Below are positions 35,416 to 47,760 of a stretch of 64,000 nt of DNA, piece by piece; the first letter of the stretch is position 1; every line of letters begins with the position of its first letter. Source of the DNA: Phoronis australis (Eukaryota > Phoronida > Phoronidae); assembly GCA_002633005.1 (NCBI GenBank), contig NMRA01000643.1, positions 147,729 through 211,728 on the forward strand, given 5' to 3'. Both the position numbers and the translations under genes were made by a program. A model generated the notes under the pieces. It saw only the letters and a list, made by a program, of their open reading frames with translations. It was not told the origin of the DNA and searched no databases.

Positions 35416-37584
35416 ATAGCTACAAAATATATGCTGAACGTTTCTCAGTACAGATTTTTGTCCTTTTACAAATTGATTTTTGAATTTTGTAATTGCAAAT
35501 CGCATCACTTTTATTATTGTCAAGTTTTTTTTACTTACATAGTCAAATGTCTAGCACTGATTTCACCTTTTTCAAGCTTGTTATTTAATTCCATTACTCT
35601 TTGCTTTGAGTCCAATCTATGATGTGGAGATAAATGCACCAGCCTGAAAGCATCGTTCAAAACTTGTCAGTCTCAATTGGCCAAATGTCTCTTTGTTCTC
35701 TATGACATACGAGAATTTATATTGAAAACCGTCTACTCGTTAACAAAAGTTGAATTTTTATGTATCCAGTGTATGCATAAGTGTTGGTAACCAAATGGGT
35801 AGTTTTCAAGAGTTCTCATAGAAATTGCTGACTTGTAATTGAAATTTTAATTTTGCTCATTTCTTAATAATGCTTTCATTTTTTTTAATAAAGTTCAACC
35901 TGATTACTACCTGGTTTATTCAATTTTACGTAGTGTTGCAGTCTTCGGTCCTTAGATATGGTACGTCTTCACCTGTTTAGCTCAAATATGGTTGACGAGT
36001 GAAATTTTATTTCGTCAAATTTCTTTTAAGATAGTGCTTAACAATATCTGTTACAAGCATGCTTTTACGGTGTAGATGTCTCAAAACAGTATTAGGTAAA
36101 ATTTCCGTAGGTTGCAGCAAGGTAAACAGCCTTTGAAAAATGGAAAATTGCAAATTTTGGCAATTAATTTTGTGTGAACTAAGGTTAGAGTGGTTGTATT
36201 TCGATGCATATGTTTACTGTGCATTATTCTTTTTTAGCCAAAAATAAACTTGTAGCTTACCTGCAATACTTTTCTGTCGATTAATGCACCCTTTTCTTCT
36301 CTCGTGTTCCTTTCACATTTGCTGGCTGAGCCCAATTCACAGTGACTATTGGGATACTGGACAAGTCCATTGTGAATTAAGGGGAAGCACAGTTTTGCTT
36401 GGGTACTAAGCCTCGCTTATATTAATTGTCATTTAATTTTGTTCAATTTGTTCAATGTCGGATATTGAAAAATTACAGTAATCCTAGCTTTTATATGAAC
36501 AATTTTGACCAGGGAAAAGTCTCTTGGGTGCAAAAATGATGCTAGTTATTGTCTTTGGTATTGTTATAACTTTTCATATCAATATTTTTAAATGGTTAAG
36601 TGTTAATCTCAGTCTAAAGTTCAGATGTTATACATACCAAGAAAGTTTAATAGCGTTTGGGTTTTAGTTTTTGTATTTCACCATCTGAATTAATTTTGGT
36701 TTTTGGTACCCAACTTTTTTCTCATTCTCTCACAAAGTTGAGAGTCTAAAACATCTACGCTCAACAAGAGTAATATCTACAAGTCGAAGTGTTCTGAGAG
36801 CACTACGCACAATGCAAGCGCCCCCTTTAGGCACACAGAGTCATCACACTCCAGCACTGACTAAACAAATTCCGAGATATTGGCTTTGATAACTCTTTAT
36901 CACTGAACCTTCATATCAAAGTCACTGCTGTTTTATAAACAAAAGACTCAATACTCTCTTTAACAATAATGCTACATCAACACAGCTACACATGTGGCCT
37001 TGATGTTTTTGTGTGAAGGTGCAGGAATGGACATTTTGAGGAGGCCCCATTCACAATCTAGTGTCTTGCAACAATGAAGTGACCATCGGTATCAATAGCT
37101 ATGTTACCCAAGCTGAATAACATGTAAAACGTTCTTTCCTCATGCTCTCATGGTTTCTTACCAGTTAGGCTTAGTTTGTCTGGTAAAGTACAACTCTTAG
37201 TTTGTTGTGGAACCATTTTTTGGTTGTATAGTTGGTGAAAGATGCCTGACTGAAGTTCAGCAGAACACCTGATGTTGTGTATATGTTGCATATTCATGAA
37301 TATGAATGTAATCGGTAAAAGATTTGTCATTTTAATTATTGATGTTGTCACAATACATAAACATGAGTAAGAGCACATGTCATGATCCCATTCAGAATAA
37401 GGCACTGAAGGAGTGACTATTTCATTACTCAACTCTGGCACTCTACCACTAGACTGGAGAAACACAAACTGCATGCTTGCGTTCATAAAGGGCAACTGGT
37501 CCCTTTCGAAAAACTATAGACATTTTTGTCTACTTGGATACTATGTAAATTATTCAAGCATTTTTATGTAGTAAATTGACATAT

Positions 37585-37590
37585 TTTATT
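37585..37590 (-). promoter_or_regulatory. Candidate poly(A) signal AATAAA
   Basis: AATAAA on the minus strand, located 5 nt after the stop codon of the 37596-37769 frame and about 400 nt downstream of the 37986 stop. It could serve the intact Methuselah-like receptor as its 3' end. Confidence 0.35.
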
Positions 37591-37595
37591 TAATC

Positions 37596-37769
37596 TTACA
37601 ACATTCTGAGTCTGTAAGCATTATTTGCACTTGTTTTTCCTATGCGTCTTGCAATGACCAACGTATGAGACAGGTGTACAGGAAACACAACCAGCATCAG
37701 TGACAGCAAAACAAAGACTGGATTGGAGAAATACAGGACTGAGGGTAATGTCAATATAACAATCCTCAT
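37596..37769 (-). pseudogene. Possible C-terminal fragment of a third receptor paralogue
   Basis: A 57-codon frame that reads like membrane protein: MRIVILTLPSVLYFSNPVFV, then LLSLMLVVFPVHLSHTLVIA, then RRIGKTSANNAYRLRML and a stop. The LYFSNP segment resembles LQFTNP before helix 7 of the neighbouring receptor, and the terminal YRLRML matches FRLRML after its helix 7. It may therefore be helices 6-7 of a further truncated paralogue, or a last exon of something else. An upstream in-frame TGA closes the frame, so it cannot extend without splicing. Confidence 0.35.
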
Positions 37770-37985
37770 CAAGACACTTGCAAGGCACTTTCAGCGATAT
37801 ATTTTCTCGAATGGAACTAAAATAATAAATTCAGAATTACATTCCAACCTCACGGACCACTAACTTCAGTGGCTGTCATTCGGAAAATACAAACAAAAAA
37901 TCCATTGTGGGCATTTAGCTAAACATGGGCATTAAAATGGCTGAATTTGGTATTGCTTTTATGGTGTCGCCCATTTAAATGTTTT

Positions 37986-39599
37986 CTATATGGCTGTTGT
38001 CATCAGTTCCTTTATTGCGCGATTCCAGTTGCTCAAAGACAATGTATGATTCGCGTGATGCCGACCTGCGTTCCTTGTATTGTGGTTTATCATGGCCTGT
38101 GCCATCCCTGGTTTATCCTCTTTTAAACTTGACTTAGAAGAGGCATGCTGAAAACCCAAAAACTTTTCTGAATCTACGAGCTTCGGAACTTCGACTGGCG
38201 AATTTGTACCTGCTTGAAAGTCTGGATTGGCAACCTCATAGCCTGTGATTTCATTACTTGACACTTCTGATATACTTTCCTGAAAATCGGTCACATCTCG
38301 TGGATGAAATCTCAGTTGACTAATAGGCAAATAAATTGGCCTGCTGTTTCTCTGAGCTTTCATGTGCGTCAGAAGTGATGGTGCTGGCCCTTGAACGGAA
38401 GGAATGGACCTTGGGCTCTTGCAGTTTGGACTACCTCTAGTCTGCATGAATGGATGATGCGCTCTATATGTTTCCTCCATGCTGGTTGTTTCTGTTGCCA
38501 ACAGTTTAGGCTGAGGGTTAAATGCGTAACTCGTAGGTGCATCTGGACTTTGTTTTCCAGTCGGCTGGATGCTAATTTCTTTTTTCTGTGCATTTCCTAG
38601 TTGCTGAGCGTAATCCGATTTTTGTGCTTTTGCCGACTGTATTGTTTTTGCTGGCTTTTGTGCTTTTCCTAACTTCTTTGCTTTTTCAAATGTCCTTTTT
38701 CTAGCGTTTTCCTTCAGCATCCTCAGACGAAATTGCAGCTCGGTGATTATATCCATTTTCCAGACACAGGCTAAAAATATGACAGCAGTTTTGGCAAACA
38801 CACATATTTGGGCTGCAACGTGTACATTGGTGTCATTGGGATTTGTAAACTGCAGGAAATGCAGCACCATGTTCACAGTCATGGAGATGGAACACGCCGC
38901 ATTGCGTATTGTATTCATGGTCTCGCCTTGACTCATTTGGTCTTGGTTCCTTGATGTTTTACTACGTAAACACGTGAACAGGGTCACAGAGCAGGTGGCG
39001 TACAGCAGGAAGTTAGCCAATACGAAACAACTGGATGGCACGACAAAGAAAATCAGCAGTCCTGATACCTTAGATATGAAGCAATAGCCGCCACCAATTC
39101 CTAAGCTGAAACCCAAAATTTCCTGCTCACTCTGTGTTGTGCTGATGAATGGCAACAAGAATATGGGCCAAACAAAAGCTAAAGGTATTATCCAACTGTA
39201 GAGCGTATAAGTGATGTATTGTTTTTTATGTGACTTCATCCTCTGGATGTAGTGCGTGAGGTTCCACCAGTTGTCTATGGCACTCATCTTCAACCATGAG
39301 AATGCTGCCAACCAGAAATATTCAGTCAAGATGGCTCCCATCAAGCACAGCACTTTGCTACCTGTTAGTCTCAGAGTAAACATGGTGATAAGTTCTTGCA
39401 TGGCGTGAGAAAGGCACATGTTGATGACGCAGTATCCCCCGGTAGTGTGCAGGCGCGGAATCACGATGTAGACTAGAGCTGTGGCAATCAGAATGACAAT
39501 ACTGACCATGGTGAATATTCCATCAAAATATTCCAGAGGCATGTCCAAGCTGTCCTGTGTTTGGTTCAAGGAATTTGTAAACTGGTGGACTGGTGTCAT
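37986..39599 (-). CDS. Methuselah-like (secretin-superfamily) 7TM receptor, intronless
   Basis: A 537-residue frame with an ATG start. Hydrophobic helices lie at about 28-48, 55-76, 86-108, 129-151, 178-204, 233-253 and 262-282. The helix 2 NMCLSHAMQE, helix 3 EYFWLAAFSWLKMSAID and helix 4 W136-x-x-P139 patterns are those of 7tm_2 receptors, and C85-C173 provide the usual extracellular disulfide. Only about 27 residues precede helix 1 (with sequons at N9 and N12), so there is no large ectodomain as in fly Methuselah. The 250-residue cytoplasmic tail starts with a Lys/Ala/Gln-rich repeat (about 300-345, KAQK words) and is otherwise polar. The ligand is unknown. It is paralogous to the locus at 49323-50876, same strand, 11 kb away. 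Confidence 0.85.
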   Translation of the reverse strand: MTPVHQFTNSLNQTQDSLDMPLEYFDGIFTMVSIVILIATALVYIVIPRLHTTGGYCVINMCLSHAMQELITMFTLRLTGSKVLCLMGAILTEYFWLAAFSWLKMSAIDNWWNLTHYIQRMKSHKKQYITYTLYSWIIPLAFVWPIFLLPFISTTQSEQEILGFSLGIGGGYCFISKVSGLLIFFVVPSSCFVLANFLLYATCSVTLFTCLRSKTSRNQDQMSQGETMNTIRNAACSISMTVNMVLHFLQFTNPNDTNVHVAAQICVFAKTAVIFLACVWKMDIITELQFRLRMLKENARKRTFEKAKKLGKAQKPAKTIQSAKAQKSDYAQQLGNAQKKEISIQPTGKQSPDAPTSYAFNPQPKLLATETTSMEETYRAHHPFMQTRGSPNCKSPRSIPSVQGPAPSLLTHMKAQRNSRPIYLPISQLRFHPRDVTDFQESISEVSSNEITGYEVANPDFQAGTNSPVEVPKLVDSEKFLGFQHASSKSSLKEDKPGMAQAMINHNTRNAGRHHANHTLSLSNWNRAIKELMTTAI

Positions 39600-40090
39600 T
39601 TTTGTTATCTCTGCTGATCATGAATTGTCTACACTCCCTGACTGCTCAGTTTCTTCTGTTGTTACTGTTGTATTGCAAGCTTTCATGCCAACTTGCCAGA
39701 TGTGTTATTGGCTGCATATGGTGTACTACTCTGCATATATAAAATCTGTAGATAAAGGGAAAATGGTTTTGTTGAGAGGCACTCTTACGTAACCCCTGCA
39801 TGATATAGTTGGCTAGTTATAAGGTTTTTTGTTCTGTGATTGTGTGAATTTCATTGAAGTGCCTAAAGGACAATATTATCTTTTTGAAAGCATTTTTGGT
39901 AAATTTGGCATGTTTCACATACTTTGAAAGGTGTTATGAACCTTTATAGTCAATTTCAGTTAAAATAAAATTGATGAAAATTACAATTCTTCAAGTCGTA
40001 CAGTGCAAACACTGAGTGATTGTTTGGCTGAATAGCTGTTGTAGTTTTGTTATCTGTTTCTGGCATCATTGCTCAAGTCAAGATTTTAGT

Positions 40091-40558
40091 GACTGTCACT
40101 CTCATCTGGGTGAAACGATCTGCACTCTCATCTGTGTGAAAGGGTCTGCACTCTCTGTGTGAATTGGTCTGCACTCTTATCTGTGTGAAACTGCACTCTC
40201 ATCTGTGTGAAACGGTCTGCACTCTCATCTGTGTGAAACTGTCTGCACTCTCATCTGTATGAAACTGTTTGCACTCTCATTTGTGTGAAACGGTCTGCAC
40301 TCTCATCTGTGTGAAACAGTCTGCACTCTCATCTGTGTGAAACTGTCTGCACTCTCATCTGTGTGAAACTGTCTGCACTCTCATCTGTGTGAATTGGTCT
40401 GCACTATTATCTGTGTGAAACTGTCTGGCTTGCACTCTCATCTGTGTGAATTGGTCTGCACTTTTATCTGTGTGAAACTGTCTGCACTCTTATCTCTGTG
40501 AAACGGTCTGCACTCTCATTTGTGTGAAACGGCCTGCATTCACATCTGTGTGAAACAG
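40091..40558. repeat. 26-bp minisatellite (CTGCACTCTCATCTGTGTGA core)
   Basis: About 17 units of 26 bp, CTGCACTCTCATCTGTGTGA followed by AAC(G/T)GT, with shortened variants at 40141-40165 and 40425-40440. The unit is not a multiple of three and no frame persists. Confidence 0.9.
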
Positions 40559-43019
40559 ATTTCCCAGATAGTGGTCAATGTACCTGTAAATTGGGTCCAG
40601 AAGCATTATAACATAAGCAGTAATTTAATTGTGAAATAACTCAAATGGGTAATTTATTTTAAATCGTAATCTTATCGTCAATGAACCAAAATGCTGACTG
40701 ATGTTACGATTTTGTAAGTTTTCATAACGGGGCGTGCAAGATGATTTCTATGAAGTCGTAATCAAAGCACCTACTAAACCAAGTTACGCTCCAAGCTGTC
40801 TGAAATGACGTTTGGAAAAATTGTTTAGCCATAGTTTTACATGCATCCTATATATTTTTAGAAAATTCCCATGGGTAAGTAATTACGTGTTAAGAATTGC
40901 ATAGTGTAAGTGTAGTAAGGACTGAATAAAGTGGTGTTCATTGCCTAGCATTTAATTGCACTAAAGGTCGAAGTGGTATAATTGAGAATAGAACGTGAAA
41001 TAAATGGGGATATATAGGTGACTTGAAGCAAAGCTGCTGCCACTGATATGACTGGCGGACAAGCTCAGTCATGAATATTCATATAAAATTGATTTATCAC
41101 CAGTTGTAGCGACTATTGATGCAGATGTGGCACCTCTCCAAAACTTTCACTGGTAGTTTTTAATACTGTTTCTAATGGTGAATAATACTACCAGGAGATG
41201 AGAAGTAGACCAAGAAATGAGAATTTAAAAGATTATACAAAATTGTTGAAGTTCGAGTGCATGATTAATGACTGTACAAATTAGTTTGTCACTGGTTGGT
41301 GATCAGCCTGTGAGTTGTAATATTTTTATATCGTGATTTACAGTGAGATACCAAAATGATAGAACTATATACACGAGATGTGAACAGAGGATTTAGAAAA
41401 TTAAAGAGAAAATTAAAGAAACATTGAAATAACAATGAGCACACTTTTTCGTGACCATGCATGTAAGCTGTATTGTGACTGGTTGGTAATCAACTGGTGT
41501 GTTACCATATCTTTTTTACTTGTTTCATGGTGATCATCTATCTCAAGTGAATGATAATCAGTCTATTGCTGTGTTCTGCAAATCAGCATTGCTATGGTGA
41601 TCTTTCACTTATTTACACACAATATGATGGACAAGTGACATTCTATATTGTCAATTTTTTCACAAGAATAAAATTTAAGAAAAGTTTAGTCTATTACTGG
41701 CAAGGTTTGTGCTGTGTAGAAAAACAAAATTTGTGACGTTTTCCATTATTTGAAGCAAAGTTATCGGGTCACAGTTATGAACTTGTTTTGTGCAAAGTAT
41801 GTGGAAAATTTCTGTCATCTATAGACATTCCTAGATGTAATTATATTGTTACTCTCCAGTGTGGGACAATAAAAAATTATTTTCTTCATGGTCGGAGTGC
41901 ACATCACGTTTTATAAAGACAAAATATTGGCCATCTCAAATTGAAGGAATATGATGTCACATACTCTAGGAATCATGAAAACGTGCTGGTGGCTATTTTC
42001 GACCAACTGCCAAGTCTTTCAAACAACGTTGAGTACAAAATGCAGCGTGTGATAATGTGATGACTGCCAAAATTGCCAATTTGTCCCAATCTTTAGAATC
42101 AAGAAAATACAATTTTGGTTGGAATTTTGGTGTCCTAAATTTAGAGAATTTTTAGCGTACTTGGTGACCTTCAAGTATTGATTCCTGATTTTTGTCATTT
42201 TTGAAATCCATACCAACCTCTAGCCTATTTACATTGGCACAACATTTCGGTTGGTCATTTCTCCTGCCACCTGCAGGTGTTACGATTTTTAGAAGAACGA
42301 GCTTGAGTACATTGCACTCATGGAGGGCACTTGGATTGTGTTTTTTCCTGGTGAGGACTCGGTGATCTAGTGGTTCAGACCCTGTCGTGCTCCAGACAAA
42401 AAATACAATCCATTTGTCCACCTTGAGTGCACCTGATACCAGTGCTTGTTCTGAGAATACTGTAACACCTGAAGATGGCTGGAGAATTGTCTATCTGAAA
42501 CATTGTGCTGGAGGTTAGTGTAAATAGACCAACGTATTTTAGAAATAATGTTACTGCATTGCCCTGTTAAAGTGGTTTTAGGAAGTCCTCAATTTTTGGG
42601 AAAATACTGTGGAAGCTAAGCATTCTTCATATTTTAGGGCTTCTTACATTATTTGTTAATCCCCTTAAGATTTTAAAAAAATGATAAATTACAGTACAGA
42701 CTTTTGAAACTAGCAAAGCATCTGAAAGAATGTGAATTAAACTTTTACGTGTTACCAGACTGTGTTGTTTCCTGAATTTGTGAGTTTTTACCACATACAA
42801 CTAGTTATCACATATTTCTTCACAATGAAGCTGACAGAATTTGAAGTGCCTGGCAAAAGGTAAAAGGTTAAAAGCAAGACTTTGTTATCATCATTTCAAT
42901 GGAGGACTGAACTAAATACAGAGTAAACAAAATTAAACATGTCAAATTTATAAATCTACTAATCCCTGGAAGTTCCATTGCACGGTATACTTATGATTTG
43001 TCATAGTTGTGCGTTTAGT

Positions 43020-44545
43020 TTCTAGTTCTTAATACCATATGCTCTGTTGAAAACAAAGTTCTATTTATGTGGACATGAAAAAAGCTTTTGACTGGACAAA
43101 CCATGAACTTTTGTTTTATAAATTACTGCAAAATAATATTAATGGTAGAATGTATGATACAATTTGTATGGTTTACAGAAGTCGGTTGAACTGTATACCA
43201 TTAAATGGCACTCTGTATAGTGGTTGTTTCACTCCTGAAAGTGGTGTCCGTCAGGGGGACGTTTTATCACCGACACTCTTTGCCTTATGTATAACTAATT
43301 TAGCTCTGGAAATTAAACAATTGTGTAAAAGTGTCAAATGTGACCCAAACAATATTTCAGTTCTTCTTTATGCTGAGGGTATTGCACTTCTGTCTGAAAG
43401 TGAAAATGACATGCAAGATATGTTGAATGTTTGGTGTAAAAAGTGGAGAATGGTTGTTAACATGGCAAAAACGAACGTCCAGTTTTGAGCTAAGTCTATG
43501 CCTAGATGCAATTTTGAATTTATTTTAACAGTGTCATTAGTTATAAATCTTCCTACAAATATTTACGCTGTATTTTGGATCAACACCTTGACTTCAAAGA
43601 AAATTTGAATACGTTATCTGAAGCTTCTTTCAGAGCGTCAGGGAAGATATGCTCAACATTCTGTGTTAACAAGAATCTAGGATTTTGAAACATTTAAAAC
43701 ATTTAATTCATGTGTGGCACCAATTTTGGATTACGGTTCATCTATTTGGGGTTACAAAAATTTTGGTAATGATGAAAATGTTCAAAGCAGAGCTATGCGT
43801 TTTTATCTAGAGGTCAATCGATTTATAACGACTCCTGCTGTTAGTGGTGACATGTGGTGGGACTTGACTGGAAACAGGTTTAAATTGAATATGTTGTGTC
43901 TTTAGAACAAAAGAGTGACCACAGATGGTGATAGGTTATTGAAAAAGGTATTTCTATGGAAGTACTATGTTGGTAGAAATGGTTGGATATATAGTATCAA
44001 AATTTTTTTAACATAATTGGCATGCACTCCTGTTTTCAAAATTTGACTACTTGTATCATAGTAGATGCTAGAAACATACTATTTGAATACTCGAAACATG
44101 AGTCTGCTGTAACAAAACCCAAGTTAAGAACTTACATTTTATTTAAGCACGAGTTTTTAACTGAACCGTATGTGAAGCTTAATTTATCTCATTCTGAGCG
44201 ATCTCTTTTGGCTCAATTTAGAGCAGGAAATCTCCCATTCCACTTGGAAACTGGTTGCTATGTAAACACTCCTATAAGTGAAAGACTTTGCTTGTGTTGT
44301 GATTCTGGTTCTGTGGAGGATGAGCTACATTTTGTGTTTGATTGTTCTCTTTATAACTCACAGAAGTCTATTCTATTTATTCTTCTTCCTTTATTTGTAT
44401 ACTTGGCCATCGGCCCAAAGTACAACAAACAAGCAAACACGATCGTTGGAGTGCTATGCACACTAGTCAGTAATTCACAAGCTGTTCCGTTTTTTAGATG
44501 GGTAGTATACATATTTCACAACTGGGGTATCAGGATTACATAATA
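43020..44545 (+). mobile_element. LINE remnant 1 (reverse transcriptase to C terminus)
   Basis: A 5'-truncated, decayed non-LTR retrotransposon. Frame 43066-43488 carries VDMKKAFDW (RT motif A region), GVRQGDVLSPTLFALCI (motif B) and LLYAEGIALLSES, where the catalytic YADD reads YAEG. A second frame (43711-43905) has APILDYGSSIWGY, and 44022-44543 has SLLAQFRAGNLPFHLETG, then RLCLCCDSGSVEDELHFVF, the Cys/His C-terminal motif of these elements. It has stops and frame changes throughout, so it is inactive. No endonuclease domain was found upstream. Confidence 0.85.
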
Positions 44546-44564
44546 GTCTATGAAATCTAAACAA

Positions 44565-47500
44565 AGAGGAACTTGTCCAGAGGCTCTCACTTATAAACTT
44601 AACTCTGAATTTGGAAAAAGCATCGCAAACTAACAAAAAGTGATACTCATCCTCAACTCAATTCCTCGAGCATAATGTACACAGTCTGTCTTGATATATC
44701 ACATTTACGTGACGGCCAGTTTCTACTGCCAGTCTGTGGTTTGCACATCGAAAACGTGTAAAACTTTGCACGAACACTCTTTTAAGTTTTCAATATCTAA
44801 ATAGTTTTCATGTTTAAATACAACCTTAAAATTTTTGTAATAGCTTAACTTGGAATTAGAATCAACATCGGACTGCAGTCTTTGCAAAGCACAGTCCTTA
44901 AACCCCCTTGCGAGAAAATATTTACAAACGACTCTTGACACGGGACTCCTTGGTTTACCTAAGCATCATAGAAACCATACATTCACTACAAATTGCGGAC
45001 TGAGGTTGCCCAATTATACATATGTCCACCATTTTCATCTAGTCTGTACAACATGTAAGGTGCTCTTGGATATTGTTCCTGTGGCATATTCAAAATTTTA
45101 AACCAGTGCTGCGTTCAGTAATGCTAGGACCTACGCTAGCTATAACCTAGACGAAGTCACGTGTTCTCATTTGAAACACATGGCAATATCCCACGTAATT
45201 TCGCGAAGTCTTGCTTTTTAGCGATGTCCTAGCGTTACGGGAGGCTGTATTTAATACAGCTAACAAAGTATCTCGTAAACATCGGGTATCTGCCACATTC
45301 ACCCAACACTGCAGCGTTAGAGCAAGAACTGCCAAGTCCCAAGGTCCATTTACAAAATTTTAAAGGAATTTTTTCTAAACACTTGCATTCTTTAAAACCC
45401 CAAACCTCAACACCATAACACAATGTTGGGTACACCAGTTTATCAAATAACTGAAAGGCAAGTGATGGGGGCTTATTGCGACATCTGCGCTATAGCTTCA
45501 AACCACGTGATGCAGCTTCTATTTCTTGACAAGAAAGCGTTTTTTGTTGCTTTCGACCATGACAATTTAGATATTTATAATGAGATACAGCATCAACTTG
45601 CTGTTTGTTAAAAAAAATTTCTCATAGTGTCTTAAGGGACCTCCATTTCTAAATACAATTATTTTGGTTTTCTTCAAATTCACAGCCATACCCCATGAAC
45701 TACAATAATCATTGAGACAATTCAACATACGTTGCAAGTTAGACGCTGTTAGAGAGCACAAAAACGTGTCATCTGCATATAATAGTGAATTAATATTTGT
45801 AGCATGCTCATCTAAGCAGGTGCTATATATATCACAACGTGAATAGAGTTTTTCTAAAAACTCACTGAGATACAAAACAAATAGTAGAGGGCTTATCATA
45901 CAGGAGGCAGTGTTGCCTGGTTGATAAGTGTCCGCTTTCTTTACTTGAGGTCGTGGGTTCGAGTCCCACCAGGTCACACTGCTAAACCCTTGAGCCAGGT
46001 TTCTAGCCCCTCAGCTCGGTTTTTAACCATATATTAATAAAGCAAAAAATATTTCCAGGTGATCAGTGCAATGGGCCCACATGCGAGGCCTGCTCACGTC
46101 TGGTACAACGTGTATCAGACCGCCTGCAATTATTTTTTAAAATTATCATACAGCCTTGTCGAGTACCAATAGTGCAATTAAATAAGTCTGTTAAACCATC
46201 ACGTGTTTAACACATGATCTCAACTTGCTATACATTAATCGCAGAATTGATAACATATTACCGTGAACATTAATTTGCATAAGTAAAAGTAAAGTATGTG
46301 GTACTCGATCAAAAGCTTTTGAAAAGTCAATAAATGCACAATATAATCTGCCACCTAAATCGACTTAAGGATTCACATTTAGCATTTTTGGCAGATTCTA
46401 ATTCTTTATCCCACTACATGGGTTGATTTGGTTTCTTGCCTTTATTTTTTCCAGTTATCGCCTCATATTTATGATTTGAAAATGTCAATGATGTCTGAAA
46501 ATATAGATCTGAGATACACTGAACCGCCTTATCTACATCATTTTGTGTTAAGTTCTCTTCTATTGTCATTGCGCACTCGTGTAATTCTACTGAAAACGCC
46601 TGCGAGTATTCAAATGTTTTGGCACTATCCCACTTAATGCTATGATGCGGGCATAACACGTGTCTCATCACACGACCTAATCATTGGTTCTTCACGCGTA
46701 AAGCTACATATGATAGGCAAGTGATCTGATTTGTCCCAGACATCTACTTTAAAATCGTTTACAACTTCAAACATATCAGTAGATATAAGTAAATAATCAA
46801 CTAAACTGCAGCCTCCTGAAGCAAAACATGTAAAATTACCACATGCGTCATCTGGAAACTGACCACTTACAATATGTACATTCACAACACATGTCAATGA
46901 GGGCGTTACCAGTACCAATCGTGACAAGGTAAATATTTTGAATTGTCGTTCAAAATAAAGTCATCAAGAGAACCGGTTCGGGCACTTAAGTCACCCATTA
47001 TGAATAAATAGCAATCTTGGTGTTGATTGGCTAATTTTGAAATGCAGCATAGTTTCTTTCTGACATATTTTCATAAGAAACGGACCCTTCAGGGGGTAAA
47101 TAGACCAAGCACATAATAATGTCTTTCTCGACATTTTCCAAATTTTGGTCGCATTTAAAAACAATACCAAATGAGAACTGAACATTTATACGCTTGAGAT
47201 AAGCTGATATTGAATGCTTTATAAAGACATTAACACCACCCGAGTACCTGCCATATTTTTTGGTTTTCTTTTTACAGACACTAAACGACGGGTAACCCGA
47301 CAAACTGAACTGTGATGTTGTTTTCGCCCACGTTTCAGAAACGCATATAATATCATATTCAGATAAATATGCTTGAACGTCTTATTTACGAATTTTATTC
47401 GCAAGACCTTGCGCATTCCAGCCGACCACTGAGAGTGGGCCGTGCCTAGCCGCTTACGTGTCGTCATTGAGCCGCCATTAGTGGGTCTTGAAGTTGAATC

Positions 47501-47760
47501 TGAAGAATACACAGCGCGTGAGCGGTTTGAACTTGCGTATACTGCATCTTTTTCCCATCATAATGATACACTTGACCGTTGTCAGTTAACTTATTAAAGC
47601 TAATTTTTGCCTTCAACATGTTTTGCGATCGGTAATATTGTTCGTATAACTTGCGTCTTGCCTGTTTTACCTGGAGAGAGAAGTCTTTGTTACGATCATG
47701 TCGCGATTATCTATACTTCTCCTTTTCTTCAGGACTCATCTTGGCAATAATATTCTATTT
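44565..47760 (-). mobile_element. LINE remnant 2 (ORF1 end, endonuclease, RT, C terminus)
   Basis: A longer non-LTR element read on the minus strand. In order: an ORF1 C-terminal stretch (about 47700-47520, QVKQARRKLYEQYYRSQNML), an EEP endonuclease start (LSVVGWNAQGLANKIRK, then SGYPSFSVCKKK and GGVNVFIKHSI), its catalytic end (SGGCSLVDYLLIS and SDHLPI near 46720-46800), RT with TRQGCMISPLLFVLYLSEF split by a SINE, intact YADDT (about 45775), LCYGVEVWGF (45400) and a C-terminal RLCTLC...VEDEYHFLLVC (44600-44680). Several frameshifts and stops make it inactive. It lies tail to tail with LINE remnant 1. Confidence 0.85.
45904..46142 (+). mobile_element. tRNA-derived SINE, copy 2, inside LINE remnant 2
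   Basis: Starts GGAGGCAGTGTTGCCTGG and has a perfect B box in GTGGGTTCGAGTCCCAC. GCAGTGT near the start can pair with ACACTGC about 65 nt later, as in a tRNA acceptor stem. The body carries CCAGGTGATCAGTGCAATGG and GTCTGGTACAACG, shared with copy 1. It is flanked by an identical 11-bp duplication TTATCATACAG (45893-45903 and 46143-46153). Excising it with one duplication restores the LINE reading frame TRQGCMISPLLF, proving insertion into an existing LINE. Confidence 0.92.

Noticed and set aside
40091-40558. CRISPR-like array
   Set aside because: Units are directly contiguous with no spacers and the genome is animal; it is a minisatellite.
45904-45985. Functional tRNA gene
   Set aside because: It has a perfect B box, but about six extra bases lie between the T arm and the 3' acceptor strand, and the same head is found in a second dispersed copy with target duplications, so it is a SINE head.
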